Source of the DNA: Actinomycetota bacterium
GTDB lineage: Bacteria > Actinomycetota > Actinomycetes > Nanopelagicales > Nanopelagicaceae
Direction of reading: 5' to 3'
Assembly: GCA_016870975.1 (NCBI GenBank)
Contig: VGAE01000002.1
Span: 62,001-126,000, forward strand
DNA length: 64,000 bases
Shown one piece after another: positions 28,163 through 36,313 of the stretch. Made by a program: the position numbers and the translations under genes. Position 1 is the first letter of the stretch; every line of letters starts with the position of its first letter. Below the pieces are notes generated by a model, which did no database searches, was not told where the DNA came from, and was given only the letters and a program-made list of their open reading frames with translations.

Positions 28163-28513
28163 CTAGGCGCTTGCTCCCGCCAATTCAACGAGGCGAGGTC
28201 TTCCAGGAGTTCGCTTCTTAGCAATTACCTGGCCATCTTCAAATAACTCTCCACCCCAAACCCCACATGGTTCTTCACGTGAGAGCGCTCCAGCTAAACA
28301 TTCTCGTCTAACGGGACAGGCGCCACAGAGGCTCTTCGCTAATGCGATCTCTTCACTCCTCTCCGAGAAGAAAAGTTCCGGGTCAGAGTTGTGGCATGGC
28401 AGGGTTACTGCGCGTTGATCGCTAGATGTGCCAGTGATGTAATCAAGGCCAAGCTTTGCGCTCTCGCCTTCTGCCCATCCTGGAACTAATAACTCACTAA
28501 AGAGAACTGTCAT
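28163..28513 (-). CDS. whiB7: WhiB-family iron-sulfur regulator, WhiB7/WblC type
   Basis: Transcription factor that activates intrinsic antibiotic-resistance and ribosome-stress genes with the housekeeping sigma factor. It has the four Fe-S cysteines (in LPCHNSDPELFF, CGACP and RREC), the GVWGG turn, and an AT-hook TPGRPR near the C-terminus, which marks the WhiB7 subtype. ATG 28513 is chosen; a GTG three codons upstream (28522) is possible. Its neighbours, an ABC1-kinase gene and uvrD2, match the whiB7 locus of other actinobacteria. A leader ORF and terminator precede it and probably control its transcription. Confidence 0.9.
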   Translation of the reverse strand: MTVLFSELLVPGWAEGESAKLGLDYITGTSSDQRAVTLPCHNSDPELFFSERSEEIALAKSLCGACPVRRECLAGALSREEPCGVWGGELFEDGQVIAKKRTPGRPRLVELAGASA

Positions 28514-28576
28514 AGTTCTCACCTCTCCCTTTCTTCTTCTCGTTTGGTATTGGCTCTTCGGTTCTTGACCGGGGAT

Positions 28577-28614
28577 AGAAAAAGGGGCCCGAATCCATTT
28601 GGATTCGAGGCCCC
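28577..28614 (-). terminator. Strong intrinsic terminator between the leader ORF and whiB7
   Basis: On the minus strand AGGGGCC-T-CGAATCC pairs with GGATTCG-GGCCCCT around an AAAT loop: 14 base pairs with one bulged T, followed directly by TTTTC. It lies 20 bases after the 52-codon leader ORF and about 60 bases before the whiB7 start. A terminator in a 5' leader points to attenuation: read-through is expected when leader translation or ribosome movement changes. Confidence 0.9.
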
Positions 28615-28634
28615 TGGGCTTCTCTATCTCTTAC

Positions 28635-28793
28635 CTACTCGATAGAGGCTCCAGGTTTCGAACCCTTGGTATTTGTCGCAAAATAGGTGAAAACCGACTC
28701 TGTCGACGGAGCGGACCAATGGGCAGCCCAATTGCGGTGAGCACGCTTAGCGGCCACCGTTGAGATGATCTTCTTCATCGAAGTTGTCTTCAT
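28635..28793 (-). CDS. 52-codon leader ORF (uORF) upstream of whiB7
   Basis: Minus-strand ORF from ATG 28791-28793 to TAG, starting MKTTSMKKIISTVAAKRAHR and ending KPGASIE. It is basic at the N-terminus and has no recognised domain. It sits between uvrD2 and a strong terminator, with whiB7 after that. In Streptomyces and mycobacteria whiB7/wblC is known to be controlled by a translated upstream ORF plus an attenuator terminator; this layout matches. No clear Shine-Dalgarno precedes it. It could alternatively be an independent small protein. Confidence 0.75.
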   Translation of the reverse strand: MKTTSMKKIISTVAAKRAHRNWAAHWSAPSTESVFTYFATNTKGSKPGASIE

Positions 28794-28837
28794 GGAGCTA
28801 AGGGTAAGCCAAGCCCATCTCTGCTGGCAAACGAGTT

Positions 28838-30469
28838 TTAAATCAGCCCTGCCTCACGGAGAAATGGGCTTGCCTCACCGGCATAACTGAGATGTAGGGC
28901 GCGTTTTGCGCGAGTAACCCCAACATAGAAGAGGCGGCGCTCCTCATCTATCGGCTCAGCCAGGGGTAGATATCTAGCCGATGCTCCGGCGAGATAGACG
29001 CTCTCCCACTCCAAACCTTTGGCGCTATGTAACGTGGCGATTGTTACTCCAGGAAGATCAGGTGGATTGTTCTGATCAGCGCGCTCCTCTAGTTCTCGAA
29101 GGAATGCTCGCATTGAATCAATTCCATCATTTGATAATTCTTGAGCCAACTGAATCAAAGCTCTTACATATTTATCTTCAGCGCCAAATGATTTTAATAA
29201 GTCCCTTAATTCGCCTAGCCAATCCCCGGATGAGAGTACGGAAGCGCTGCGAATCGCCGCCATCATGGATCTGACATCACCTCTATCAAAGAAGCGTTCT
29301 GCGCTCCGTATCTGATTCTCAATCCCTGCGTTATTCAAGGCCGCTTCAATTGCATCTAGTTGAGAATTGGTACGAGCGAGTACTGCTAGTGATTTAACGC
29401 CAGTAGATATCTCACTCTTAACAGTTTCGGCAAGGGTTAATAGCTCTTCCGCCTCTGAATTTACTGAAACAACTTTAGGTCGATCGCCATGGGTGTTAAT
29501 GGCATCTAAATCGTGACCCAACTCGCCACTTCTCAAGATTGAATTAGCAATATTTATAATTTCTGGGGTGGAACGATAGCCAGCGCTAAGCCGAATAACT
29601 TCAGCGTTTGGATATTTCTTCGTGAAGTTCAGTAAAAATGCTGGAGTTGCTCCAGCAAAAGAATAAATGGTCTGGGCGGGATCTCCAACGACACAGATAT
29701 CTTCGCGCTTGCCTAACCAGAGATCAAGTAGTCGCTGTTGTAACGGAGATACATCCTGGTATTCATCAACAGTGAAATAACGGTACTGATCGCGTATCCG
29801 ATCTCGGATCTCTCTTATCTCCTCTAACATGCCAACTGTTAATAAAAGTACATCCTCGAAATCAATTGCTCGTTCTTGCCGCTTTAAACTCTCATACGCC
29901 TCGTAAGTTTTGGCAATATCCTCAAGTCCAAACTGTTCTCTACTCTTTCGAGCGCTAACTCGAACGGATCGAGAATTAGTCAAGGCAGATTCAATATACT
30001 CATCGCTTGGAATCTGTTGCACTTTGGCCCATTCAATTTCACTCGAAATATCGCGGAGCAGAGTGGGGCTCTTAATTAATTTCAATCCAGCGCGATCAAT
30101 TGCCTCACCAAGAAATGTGCTCTTGCTCGTCAATAGCGAGGGAAATCTGCCGCCGAGGGCTTCCGGCCAGAAATATAGAAGTTGCTTTAGCGCTGCCGAG
30201 TGAAATGTGCGCGCTGCAATTGCGGGAACTCCTAAGGTGCGAAGTCGCGATCTCATCTCACCAGCAGCCCGCGCTGTAAAAGTTAGCGCGAGAATTCGAT
30301 TTGGCTCGATAATGCCAATATCAACGGCGTAGGCCAATCGATGGGTGATTGCTCGCGTCTTTCCCGTTCCAGCGCCGGCAATTACGCAGACTGGACCTCG
30401 AACAGCGGTAGCAACTGTGCGTTGCTCATCATCTAATGCCGCCAGGATCTCTTCAGCGGCCGACATCAC
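28838..30469 (-). CDS. uvrD2: UvrD/PcrA-type ATP-dependent DNA helicase (UvrD2-like, short)
   Basis: Superfamily 1A 3'-5' helicase. The 543-residue protein has Q motif LDDEQRTVA, Walker A AGAGTGKT (about 31-38), VDEYQDVSPLQQ (motif II), GDPAQTIYSFAGA (motif III), TLHSAKGLEWESVYLAG (motif V) and RRLFYVGVTRAKRAL (motif VI). It ends soon after motif VI. Mycobacterial UvrD2 is about 700 residues with a C-terminal HRDC domain, which is missing here. The start overlaps the nudC stop by 17 bases, so the two are co-transcribed. Confidence 0.93.
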   Translation of the reverse strand: MMSAAEEILAALDDEQRTVATAVRGPVCVIAGAGTGKTRAITHRLAYAVDIGIIEPNRILALTFTARAAGEMRSRLRTLGVPAIAARTFHSAALKQLLYFWPEALGGRFPSLLTSKSTFLGEAIDRAGLKLIKSPTLLRDISSEIEWAKVQQIPSDEYIESALTNSRSVRVSARKSREQFGLEDIAKTYEAYESLKRQERAIDFEDVLLLTVGMLEEIREIRDRIRDQYRYFTVDEYQDVSPLQQRLLDLWLGKREDICVVGDPAQTIYSFAGATPAFLLNFTKKYPNAEVIRLSAGYRSTPEIINIANSILRSGELGHDLDAINTHGDRPKVVSVNSEAEELLTLAETVKSEISTGVKSLAVLARTNSQLDAIEAALNNAGIENQIRSAERFFDRGDVRSMMAAIRSASVLSSGDWLGELRDLLKSFGAEDKYVRALIQLAQELSNDGIDSMRAFLRELEERADQNNPPDLPGVTIATLHSAKGLEWESVYLAGASARYLPLAEPIDEERRLFYVGVTRAKRALHLSYAGEASPFLREAGLI

Positions 30470-31358
30470 GCCAACTCTCTTTGGCGACCAACTCGCGAGC
30501 CGATGGACCGCACCAAGAGTTGATCATGGCTCGCGCTACTGAAATGGCTGGTGGGAGTAAGAGTTCTTGGGAAGCAACTTTTGCTTTTAACAGTTCTCTA
30601 TCTAGCCAGATTATCTCTTCAATCTCTTCGCCGTCGGCCTTAGTCGTTCCTGGATTTGAGATTACGGCCTCGTAGGCAATCATGATGGAAGCCGGAAATG
30701 GCCAAGGTTGCGAGCCAAGATATTTCATTGAAATAACTTGGCCACCACACTCTTCAGCGACTTCTCGCAAGACCGTGCTCTCAAAAGATTCACCTGGTTC
30801 GACAAAACCAGCAAAGGTTGAGAATCGTTTTTCCGGCCAAACTTTCTGGCGACCAAGAAGTATTCGATCACTTTCATCTTTTACTAAGACAATTACCGCT
30901 GGGTCAGTCCGAGGATGGTGTTCGGCAGAACAAGCTGAACATTTTCGAATTGCACCCGCCATGCCAATCACTGTTGCGCCGCCACACTTTGCACATCGCT
31001 GGTGGCTCTCATGCCACTGCGCTAGGGCAAGTGCATGAACAGCGGCACCAATCTCAAGATCAGCTAACTTCTTTCCAATGGTACGCAAGCTCTGAAATTC
31101 ATCAGAGGTGCTCTCCACGAAGCCTTTCCGATAAGCGACAAAATAAGGAGCACCAGCTTTATCAAGCCCTAAGAAGAATCGATCGCCCTCAGTTTCTGGT
31201 GAGACATAATCGAGCGACTCATCTTTGATGCGGAATTGATCATCAATCAACTCAATTATTTTTGCCCGTTGCCACATCTCAGCGAGCGCAGCCAGATCAC
31301 CGCGTAGATGAGCCGCGCGGTCTAATTCGCATCGGGAGAGCGGCAGATCGAGCAGCAC
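30453..31358 (-). CDS. nudC: NAD(+) diphosphatase (NADH pyrophosphatase)
   Basis: Nudix hydrolase that cleaves NAD(H) and can remove NAD caps from RNA. The 301-residue protein has a four-cysteine zinc ribbon (CAKCGG ... CSACSAEHHPRTDP, about 122-147) and the Nudix box GFVEPGESFESTVLREVAEECGG (about 187-209), followed by the SQPWPFPASIM motif typical of NudC. It is divergent from the EEP hydrolase and leads into uvrD2 with overlap. Confidence 0.95.
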   Translation of the reverse strand: MLLDLPLSRCELDRAAHLRGDLAALAEMWQRAKIIELIDDQFRIKDESLDYVSPETEGDRFFLGLDKAGAPYFVAYRKGFVESTSDEFQSLRTIGKKLADLEIGAAVHALALAQWHESHQRCAKCGGATVIGMAGAIRKCSACSAEHHPRTDPAVIVLVKDESDRILLGRQKVWPEKRFSTFAGFVEPGESFESTVLREVAEECGGQVISMKYLGSQPWPFPASIMIAYEAVISNPGTTKADGEEIEEIIWLDRELLKAKVASQELLLPPAISVARAMINSWCGPSARELVAKESWRDVGR

Positions 31359-31404
31359 GGGGCGACCTTACTAGCGACCCCGATACTCCAGTAACCTTGC
31401 AAAT

Positions 31405-32202
31405 ATGAAGGGATTCACGCTCACCTCTTGGAACATTCTCCACGCAATGGCGATACCGCCTAACTCTGGCGGCACTCTGCGGAGCGCCCTTAAATCACTT
31501 CAGAAAGATGTATCGAGCGATCTAATTGCGATTCAGGAAGTTGATGTTCATCAAGATCGCTCCGGTGACGGTAATCAAGTTCGTCAGATTGCCGAGGAGA
31601 TTGGCGCCCCTTATTGGGCCTTTGCGCCATCTATATATGGAACTCCGGGCCAGAAGTGGCATGGCGTTACCGAGGATATTATTTTTGATAATGCTTCACC
31701 GATTCCACCCGATGCCATGTATGGAATTGGCATAGTTTCTAAAGTTCCAGTGAAGCGATGGCATCGGATAAATCTTGGCCGAGCACCAATAGGTATGCCA
31801 TTACTTGTGCCCGGTGAAAAGCGACCTCAATTTATTTATGTTCATGACGAACCGCGATCAGCGCTAGTCGCTGAATTAGAAAACGGTATCTGCGTTACTA
31901 CTACCCACCTCTCATTTGTACCACTGAAAAATTGGAGCCAACTCCGCAAGATCGCAAATTGGGTCGAGAAATTACCGGGACTTCATATTATGACCGGAGA
32001 TTTCAATCTACCGTGGGGGCTTGGTCCGAAGTTAATTGGTTGGAATGATTTAGTAAAAGGTGCAACTTATCCATCATGGAAGCCAAGCATTGAATTTGAT
32101 TACATAATGAGCAAGGAGCTAACAAGTAGCGAGGTAGATGGCAAGATACATAGCCACTTAGGTATTAGTGATCATCTAGCAACAAGCGCAACTATTAAGT
32201 GA
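31405..32202 (+). CDS. Endonuclease/exonuclease/phosphatase family protein
   Basis: A 265-residue single-domain protein of the EEP superfamily. Metal and catalytic motifs are present: SWNILHAMA (about 8-16), IAIQEVDVHQDR (about 42-53), TTTHLSFV (about 170-177), MTGDFNLPW (about 196-204) and SDHLATSA near the C-terminus. No signal peptide is visible, so it is probably cytoplasmic. The substrate (DNA, lipid or phosphoester) cannot be told from sequence. Confidence 0.87.
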   Translation: MKGFTLTSWNILHAMAIPPNSGGTLRSALKSLQKDVSSDLIAIQEVDVHQDRSGDGNQVRQIAEEIGAPYWAFAPSIYGTPGQKWHGVTEDIIFDNASPIPPDAMYGIGIVSKVPVKRWHRINLGRAPIGMPLLVPGEKRPQFIYVHDEPRSALVAELENGICVTTTHLSFVPLKNWSQLRKIANWVEKLPGLHIMTGDFNLPWGLGPKLIGWNDLVKGATYPSWKPSIEFDYIMSKELTSSEVDGKIHSHLGISDHLATSATIK

Positions 32203-32205
32203 TTA

Positions 32206-32748
32206 TCAAGCAACTTCCGCGTTTTTTATTAGATGACTCCGCTTATCGTTAAATGCTCGAAGTAGTTCGCTTCGTTTTCCTTCCGGCATATTGAAGGTAG
32301 CTGCGTAGGCTGACCAAGCTCCTAATTGCTCTTGGGTGGAGCAGGAAATTAATTGTTTCAATAGCGATTCATAATCACCGCTCTGGAGCTCTTTCCTCGC
32401 CACGCCGCGCATCGCCTTTACCATCTCTTCTCGACTTGGTCGCTTTCCTTTAGCAGCAAAACCGAGATTCGCTAGACAGCGTCCGATACTTGATGTTTCA
32501 CAGTTTTCACTCGCGTTAGCTCGATTAATCGGAGAGGTTCCCTCGATCTCAGTTGCGTAGCCAGTTGCCTGGGGGCGAAGTTCTTCTAAGTTTATATAAG
32601 CCTCAGTACGACAGATCCATTCAACGCGTCCGTCAGCGCGTTCAGTTCTATTTAAATCGGTAAGTAATCGACCATTTGGATACTTCGACCAGAATGCGCG
32701 GATTCGGTTCTCAACGGGTTCGTAGTGTTCGAGATTAAAGTAACCCAT
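32206..32748 (-). CDS. Phage-type single-strand annealing protein (Erf-like), tentative
   Basis: A 180-residue protein with the sequence INRANASENCETSSIGRCLA (about 74-93) preceded by TGYATEIEG. Very similar signatures occur in phage-encoded recombination or ssDNA-annealing proteins (Erf-like). From them I infer a role in DNA annealing or repair. Its ATG overlaps the stop of the upstream gene by one base (TAATG), so the two are translationally coupled. No integrase, terminase or structural phage gene is near, and base composition looks like the neighbours, which suggests domestication. Confidence 0.6.
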   Translation of the reverse strand: MGYFNLEHYEPVENRIRAFWSKYPNGRLLTDLNRTERADGRVEWICRTEAYINLEELRPQATGYATEIEGTSPINRANASENCETSSIGRCLANLGFAAKGKRPSREEMVKAMRGVARKELQSGDYESLLKQLISCSTQEQLGAWSAYAATFNMPEGKRSELLRAFNDKRSHLIKNAEVA

Positions 32749-33245
32749 TACTGGCCCACCGCCATTAGCAATTCTTCAGCCATAACTTCATTAGGAGTTA
32801 GCGCGCCAGCTCTAAAAGTTTCGATCAACGCTTCACGTCCGCCATCTTTAAATCTCGTAGCGATATATGGTTCTCTAGAATTAAAGTTAATGAAGTCGAG
32901 AACTTCACCGGTACGTGGATAGATTGCTTTTCCATCAACATTCTCAACACTCTCTAAGATATGTTTACGGAAGGAGTCTCGAACGCTCTCAACAATCTCG
33001 TACTCCCAATTCTCTTTAACCCACGATACAAATAAGTTCTCATTTCGTACTTGGGCGGAAGTTTTTGGATGTACGAGTGAGACTTTTGCAATCTCTTCGC
33101 CAGCAAGCATCGCCGTAGCAGCATCGGCGCCAACTTCATCTAGCGCACTTGCAAATTCGCGTCGCAACCGTTCTTTAGCCTCTTTAGCGGCATCGACAAT
33201 CAAGGTAATGGCCGAGAGTTGGAAGGCGAGTTCACGGAGGTTCAT
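32748..33245 (-). CDS. Phage-type hypothetical protein coupled to the Erf-like gene
   Basis: A 165-residue, mostly helical, acidic protein starting MNLRELAFQLSAITLIVDAA and containing SWVKENWEYEIVESVRDSFRKH (rough residues 85-106) and a GREALIETFRAGALTPNEV tail. I do not know its function. Similar proteins with a preceding charged coiled helix and an x-WV-x-x-N segment occur beside recombination genes in phages; this is memory-based and uncertain. ATG 33245 is chosen; in-frame starts up to 33275 exist. No Shine-Dalgarno is visible. Confidence 0.55.
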   Translation of the reverse strand: MNLRELAFQLSAITLIVDAAKEAKERLRREFASALDEVGADAATAMLAGEEIAKVSLVHPKTSAQVRNENLFVSWVKENWEYEIVESVRDSFRKHILESVENVDGKAIYPRTGEVLDFINFNSREPYIATRFKDGGREALIETFRAGALTPNEVMAEELLMAVGQ

Positions 33246-33297
33246 GTAGGGCATTAGAGCGGAGCCCACTGACAAACCGCCCCAGGGGCGTGTCGCG

Positions 33298-35202
33298 CTA
33301 CTCCTGGTTGGCTTTTTTCGCCTTAGAAGTTAAGCGGGAGCGTTCATTCTGGTCGAGAACAACTTTTCGGATCCGCACATTTACCGGAGTCACTTCGACG
33401 CATTCATCCTCACGGCAATACTCCAAAGCCTGCTCGAGATTTAAGATCTTTGGTGGAATCAAACGTTCATTTTCATCAGAACCAGCTGCGCGCATATTGG
33501 TTAATTTCTTCTCCCGAACAATATTTACATCCATATCTTCTGGGCGCGAATTCTCACCAATCACCATCCCTTCATAAACATCGGAGCCTACTTCAGCGAA
33601 GATGGTGCCGCGCTCTTGTAGTCCAAAGATTGCATAAGAGGTAGCGGTTCCGGCTCGATCTGAGACTAAGGAGCCAGTTGGACGCGTGCGAAGCTCACCG
33701 CTCCACGGTTCGTATCCATCGAAAACATGGTGCAACAATCCGGTTCCACGAGTCTCGGTTAGGAACTCAGTTCTAAATCCAATCAAACCGCGAGATGGAA
33801 CTGTGAAATCCATTCTGATCCAACCAGTGCCGTGGTTGACCATCTGTTCCATTCGTCCTTTGCGAAGCGCCATAAGTTGAGTTATTACACCCAAATAATC
33901 TTCCGGTGCATCGATAGTTAATCGCTCCATCGGCTCATTTAATTTGCCATCGATAATCTTCGTTACAACTTGAGGTTTTCCAACTGTTAGCTCGAAACCT
34001 TCACGGCGCATCATCTCAACTAAAACTGCCAATTGGAGTTCGCCGCGACCTTGGACCTCCCAGGTATCGGGGCGGTCGGTGTTGAGAACTCTAAGTGAAA
34101 CATTTCCGACCAATTCACTATCTAACCAATTCTTTACAAGTCTTGCCGTTAATTTCTTGCCGATTCGGCCAGCAAGTGGCGAGGTATTGATACCAATCGT
34201 CATAGAGATGGAAGGTTCATCGACAGTGATTGGAGGTAACGCGTGAGCATTCTCGCTATCTGCCAAAGTTTCACCAAGAGTAATGGTCTCGATTCCAGCG
34301 ACTGCGATGATGTCGCCTGGACCAGCTTCAGCAACCGGAATTCGCTCCAGACCTTCAGTCATCATCAGCTCAGAAATCTTTACCTTTTCTTGGGAGCCAT
34401 CGCTCTTAAGCCACGTTACAAGTTGTCCCTTCTTTATCTTGCCTTCATGGACCCGGCAGAGTGCCAATCGTCCAAGATATGGCGAAGAGTCAAGGTTTGT
34501 GACATGGGCTTGTAACGGTGCGCCCTCATGAAATTTCGGCGAAGGAATCGTTTTGAAAATTACATTGAAGAGCACGTCAAGATTCTCTTGATCCGGCATT
34601 CCCCCATCGCTCGGTCGATTTAACGAAGCGCGACCAGCTTTAGCAGAGGTGTAGACAATCGGAAAATCAATCTGAGTTTCTGTTGCATCAAGATCTAAGA
34701 ACAATTCATAAGTCTCATCTACCACCGCCGCCACTCGGGCATCTGGTCTATCTACTTTATTAATTATCAAAATAACTGGAAGATTTTTCTGAAGCGCTTT
34801 TCGCAGAACAAATCGAGTCTGTGGCAATGGACCCTCGGATGCATCGACCAAGAGCGCAACGCCATCAACCATTTCTAGCCCGCGTTCAACCTCGCCGCCG
34901 AAATCTGCGTGGCCAGGGGTGTCGATGATATTTACTATCGTGTTTCCACGTTTGACCGCAGTGTTCTTCGCAAGAATTGTGATTCCTTTTTCTCGCTCCA
35001 AGTCCATCGAATCCATTACTCGATCTTGTGATTTAGATTGGTCTTTATGAGCCGCAAAGGCTCCGCTCTGCCAGAGCATGGCATCAACGAGTGTGGTCTT
35101 GCCATGATCCACGTGGGCGATGATTGCGATATTTCGCAATTCATCACGTTCTAGCAGAGGCAATCCGGTGAGGTGAGCGGTTGATTTCTTTATCTCAGAC
35201 AT
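33298..35202 (-). CDS. typA: Translational GTPase TypA/BipA
   Basis: Ribosome-binding GTPase that helps 50S assembly and adaptation to stress. The 634-residue protein has G1 AHVDHGKTT (about 29-37), G2 REKGITI, G3 DTPGHADFGGEV (about 89-100), G4 NKVD, then the EF-G-like domains III and V and the TypA-specific C-terminal domain (GTATSYAIFGLQERG and later). It overlaps ychF by 8 bases on the same strand. Confidence 0.96.
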   Translation of the reverse strand: MSEIKKSTAHLTGLPLLERDELRNIAIIAHVDHGKTTLVDAMLWQSGAFAAHKDQSKSQDRVMDSMDLEREKGITILAKNTAVKRGNTIVNIIDTPGHADFGGEVERGLEMVDGVALLVDASEGPLPQTRFVLRKALQKNLPVILIINKVDRPDARVAAVVDETYELFLDLDATETQIDFPIVYTSAKAGRASLNRPSDGGMPDQENLDVLFNVIFKTIPSPKFHEGAPLQAHVTNLDSSPYLGRLALCRVHEGKIKKGQLVTWLKSDGSQEKVKISELMMTEGLERIPVAEAGPGDIIAVAGIETITLGETLADSENAHALPPITVDEPSISMTIGINTSPLAGRIGKKLTARLVKNWLDSELVGNVSLRVLNTDRPDTWEVQGRGELQLAVLVEMMRREGFELTVGKPQVVTKIIDGKLNEPMERLTIDAPEDYLGVITQLMALRKGRMEQMVNHGTGWIRMDFTVPSRGLIGFRTEFLTETRGTGLLHHVFDGYEPWSGELRTRPTGSLVSDRAGTATSYAIFGLQERGTIFAEVGSDVYEGMVIGENSRPEDMDVNIVREKKLTNMRAAGSDENERLIPPKILNLEQALEYCREDECVEVTPVNVRIRKVVLDQNERSRLTSKAKKANQE

Positions 35203-36268
35203 TGAACCTAAATTCCACTACGTCGCCATCTTGCATTACGTAATCCTTTCCTTCCATTCGAACTTTGCCGCGCGCTTTGGCTTCCACCATGGAACCAGCT
35301 GCAACTAAGTCTTCAAATGAGATCACTTCGGCTTTAATAAAGCCTTTTTGGAAATCGGTATGAATTACTGCAGCAGCAGCGGGTGCGGTATCACCTTTAT
35401 GGATAGTCCAAGCCCGCGCCTCTTTCTCGCCCGCAGTTAGATAAGTTTGCAGACCAAGAGTTGTAAAACCGACTCGTGCCAAGGTACTTAGGCCCGGCTC
35501 TGTTAAACCGATTGACTTTAGTAAATCCAAAGCCTCATGATCATCGAGTTCCGTCAATTCAGATTCAGTCTTCGCATCTAAGAATATTGCCTCAGCTGGC
35601 GATACTATTTCTTGTAATTTATTGCGGAGCACAGCATCACCCAATTCGCTCGCATCAACATTGAAGACATAAAGAAATGGTTTTGCGGTGAGTAAGCCAA
35701 GCTCTTTTAGTAAATCTAAATCGATTCGGGAACCAAAAAGGAGCTTTCCTTCGCAAAGAATTGCCTGGGCCTCTTTCATAACTTCAAGAAATTTGGCTCG
35801 GTCTTTATCTTGACGCGCCTCTTTCTCAACTCTTGGGATCGCTTTCTCCAATGTTTGTAGGTCGGCAAGTTGTAATTCAGTGTTAATAGTTTCGATATCA
35901 CTTGAGGGATCTACACGCCCATCAACATGAACCACATCAGGATCGGTAAAAACGCGAATAACCTGACAGATTGCATCGCTCTCGCGAATATTTGCGAGGA
36001 ACTTATTGCCTAGGCCAGCTCCTTCAGAAGCGCCCTTCACAATTCCCGCGATATCAACAAAAGAGACTGCGGCCGGGATGATTCGTTCTGAGCTAAAGAG
36101 TTTGGCGAGGACTGGTAGGCGGGAATCTGGAACGCCCACGACGCCGACATTAGGTTCGATGGTGGCGAAGGGATAGTTGGCCGCCAGGACGTTGTTCTTC
36201 GTTAAAGCATTGAAGAGGGTCGATTTTCCAACATTGGGAAGGCCGACGATTCCGATAGAGAGGCTCAC
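35195..36268 (-). CDS. ychF: Redox-regulated ATPase YchF (Obg family)
   Basis: P-loop NTPase that prefers ATP, associated with ribosomes and stress. The 357-residue protein has [15 protein letters not shown] (about 8-22), [18 protein letters not shown] (about 71-88), the altered G4 motif NVDASE and the C-terminal TGS domain (TFFKxGE-like region with [18 protein letters not shown], then [20 protein letters not shown]). It starts with GTG and diverges from rmuC. Confidence 0.96.
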   Translation of the reverse strand: MSLSIGIVGLPNVGKSTLFNALTKNNVLAANYPFATIEPNVGVVGVPDSRLPVLAKLFSSERIIPAAVSFVDIAGIVKGASEGAGLGNKFLANIRESDAICQVIRVFTDPDVVHVDGRVDPSSDIETINTELQLADLQTLEKAIPRVEKEARQDKDRAKFLEVMKEAQAILCEGKLLFGSRIDLDLLKELGLLTAKPFLYVFNVDASELGDAVLRNKLQEIVSPAEAIFLDAKTESELTELDDHEALDLLKSIGLTEPGLSTLARVGFTTLGLQTYLTAGEKEARAWTIHKGDTAPAAAAVIHTDFQKGFIKAEVISFEDLVAAGSMVEAKARGKVRMEGKDYVMQDGDVVEFRFNV

Positions 36269-36313
36269 GAGGGGTAGAGCCTAACCGTCAATGTCAGCCC
36301 CGACTGCCACGAT

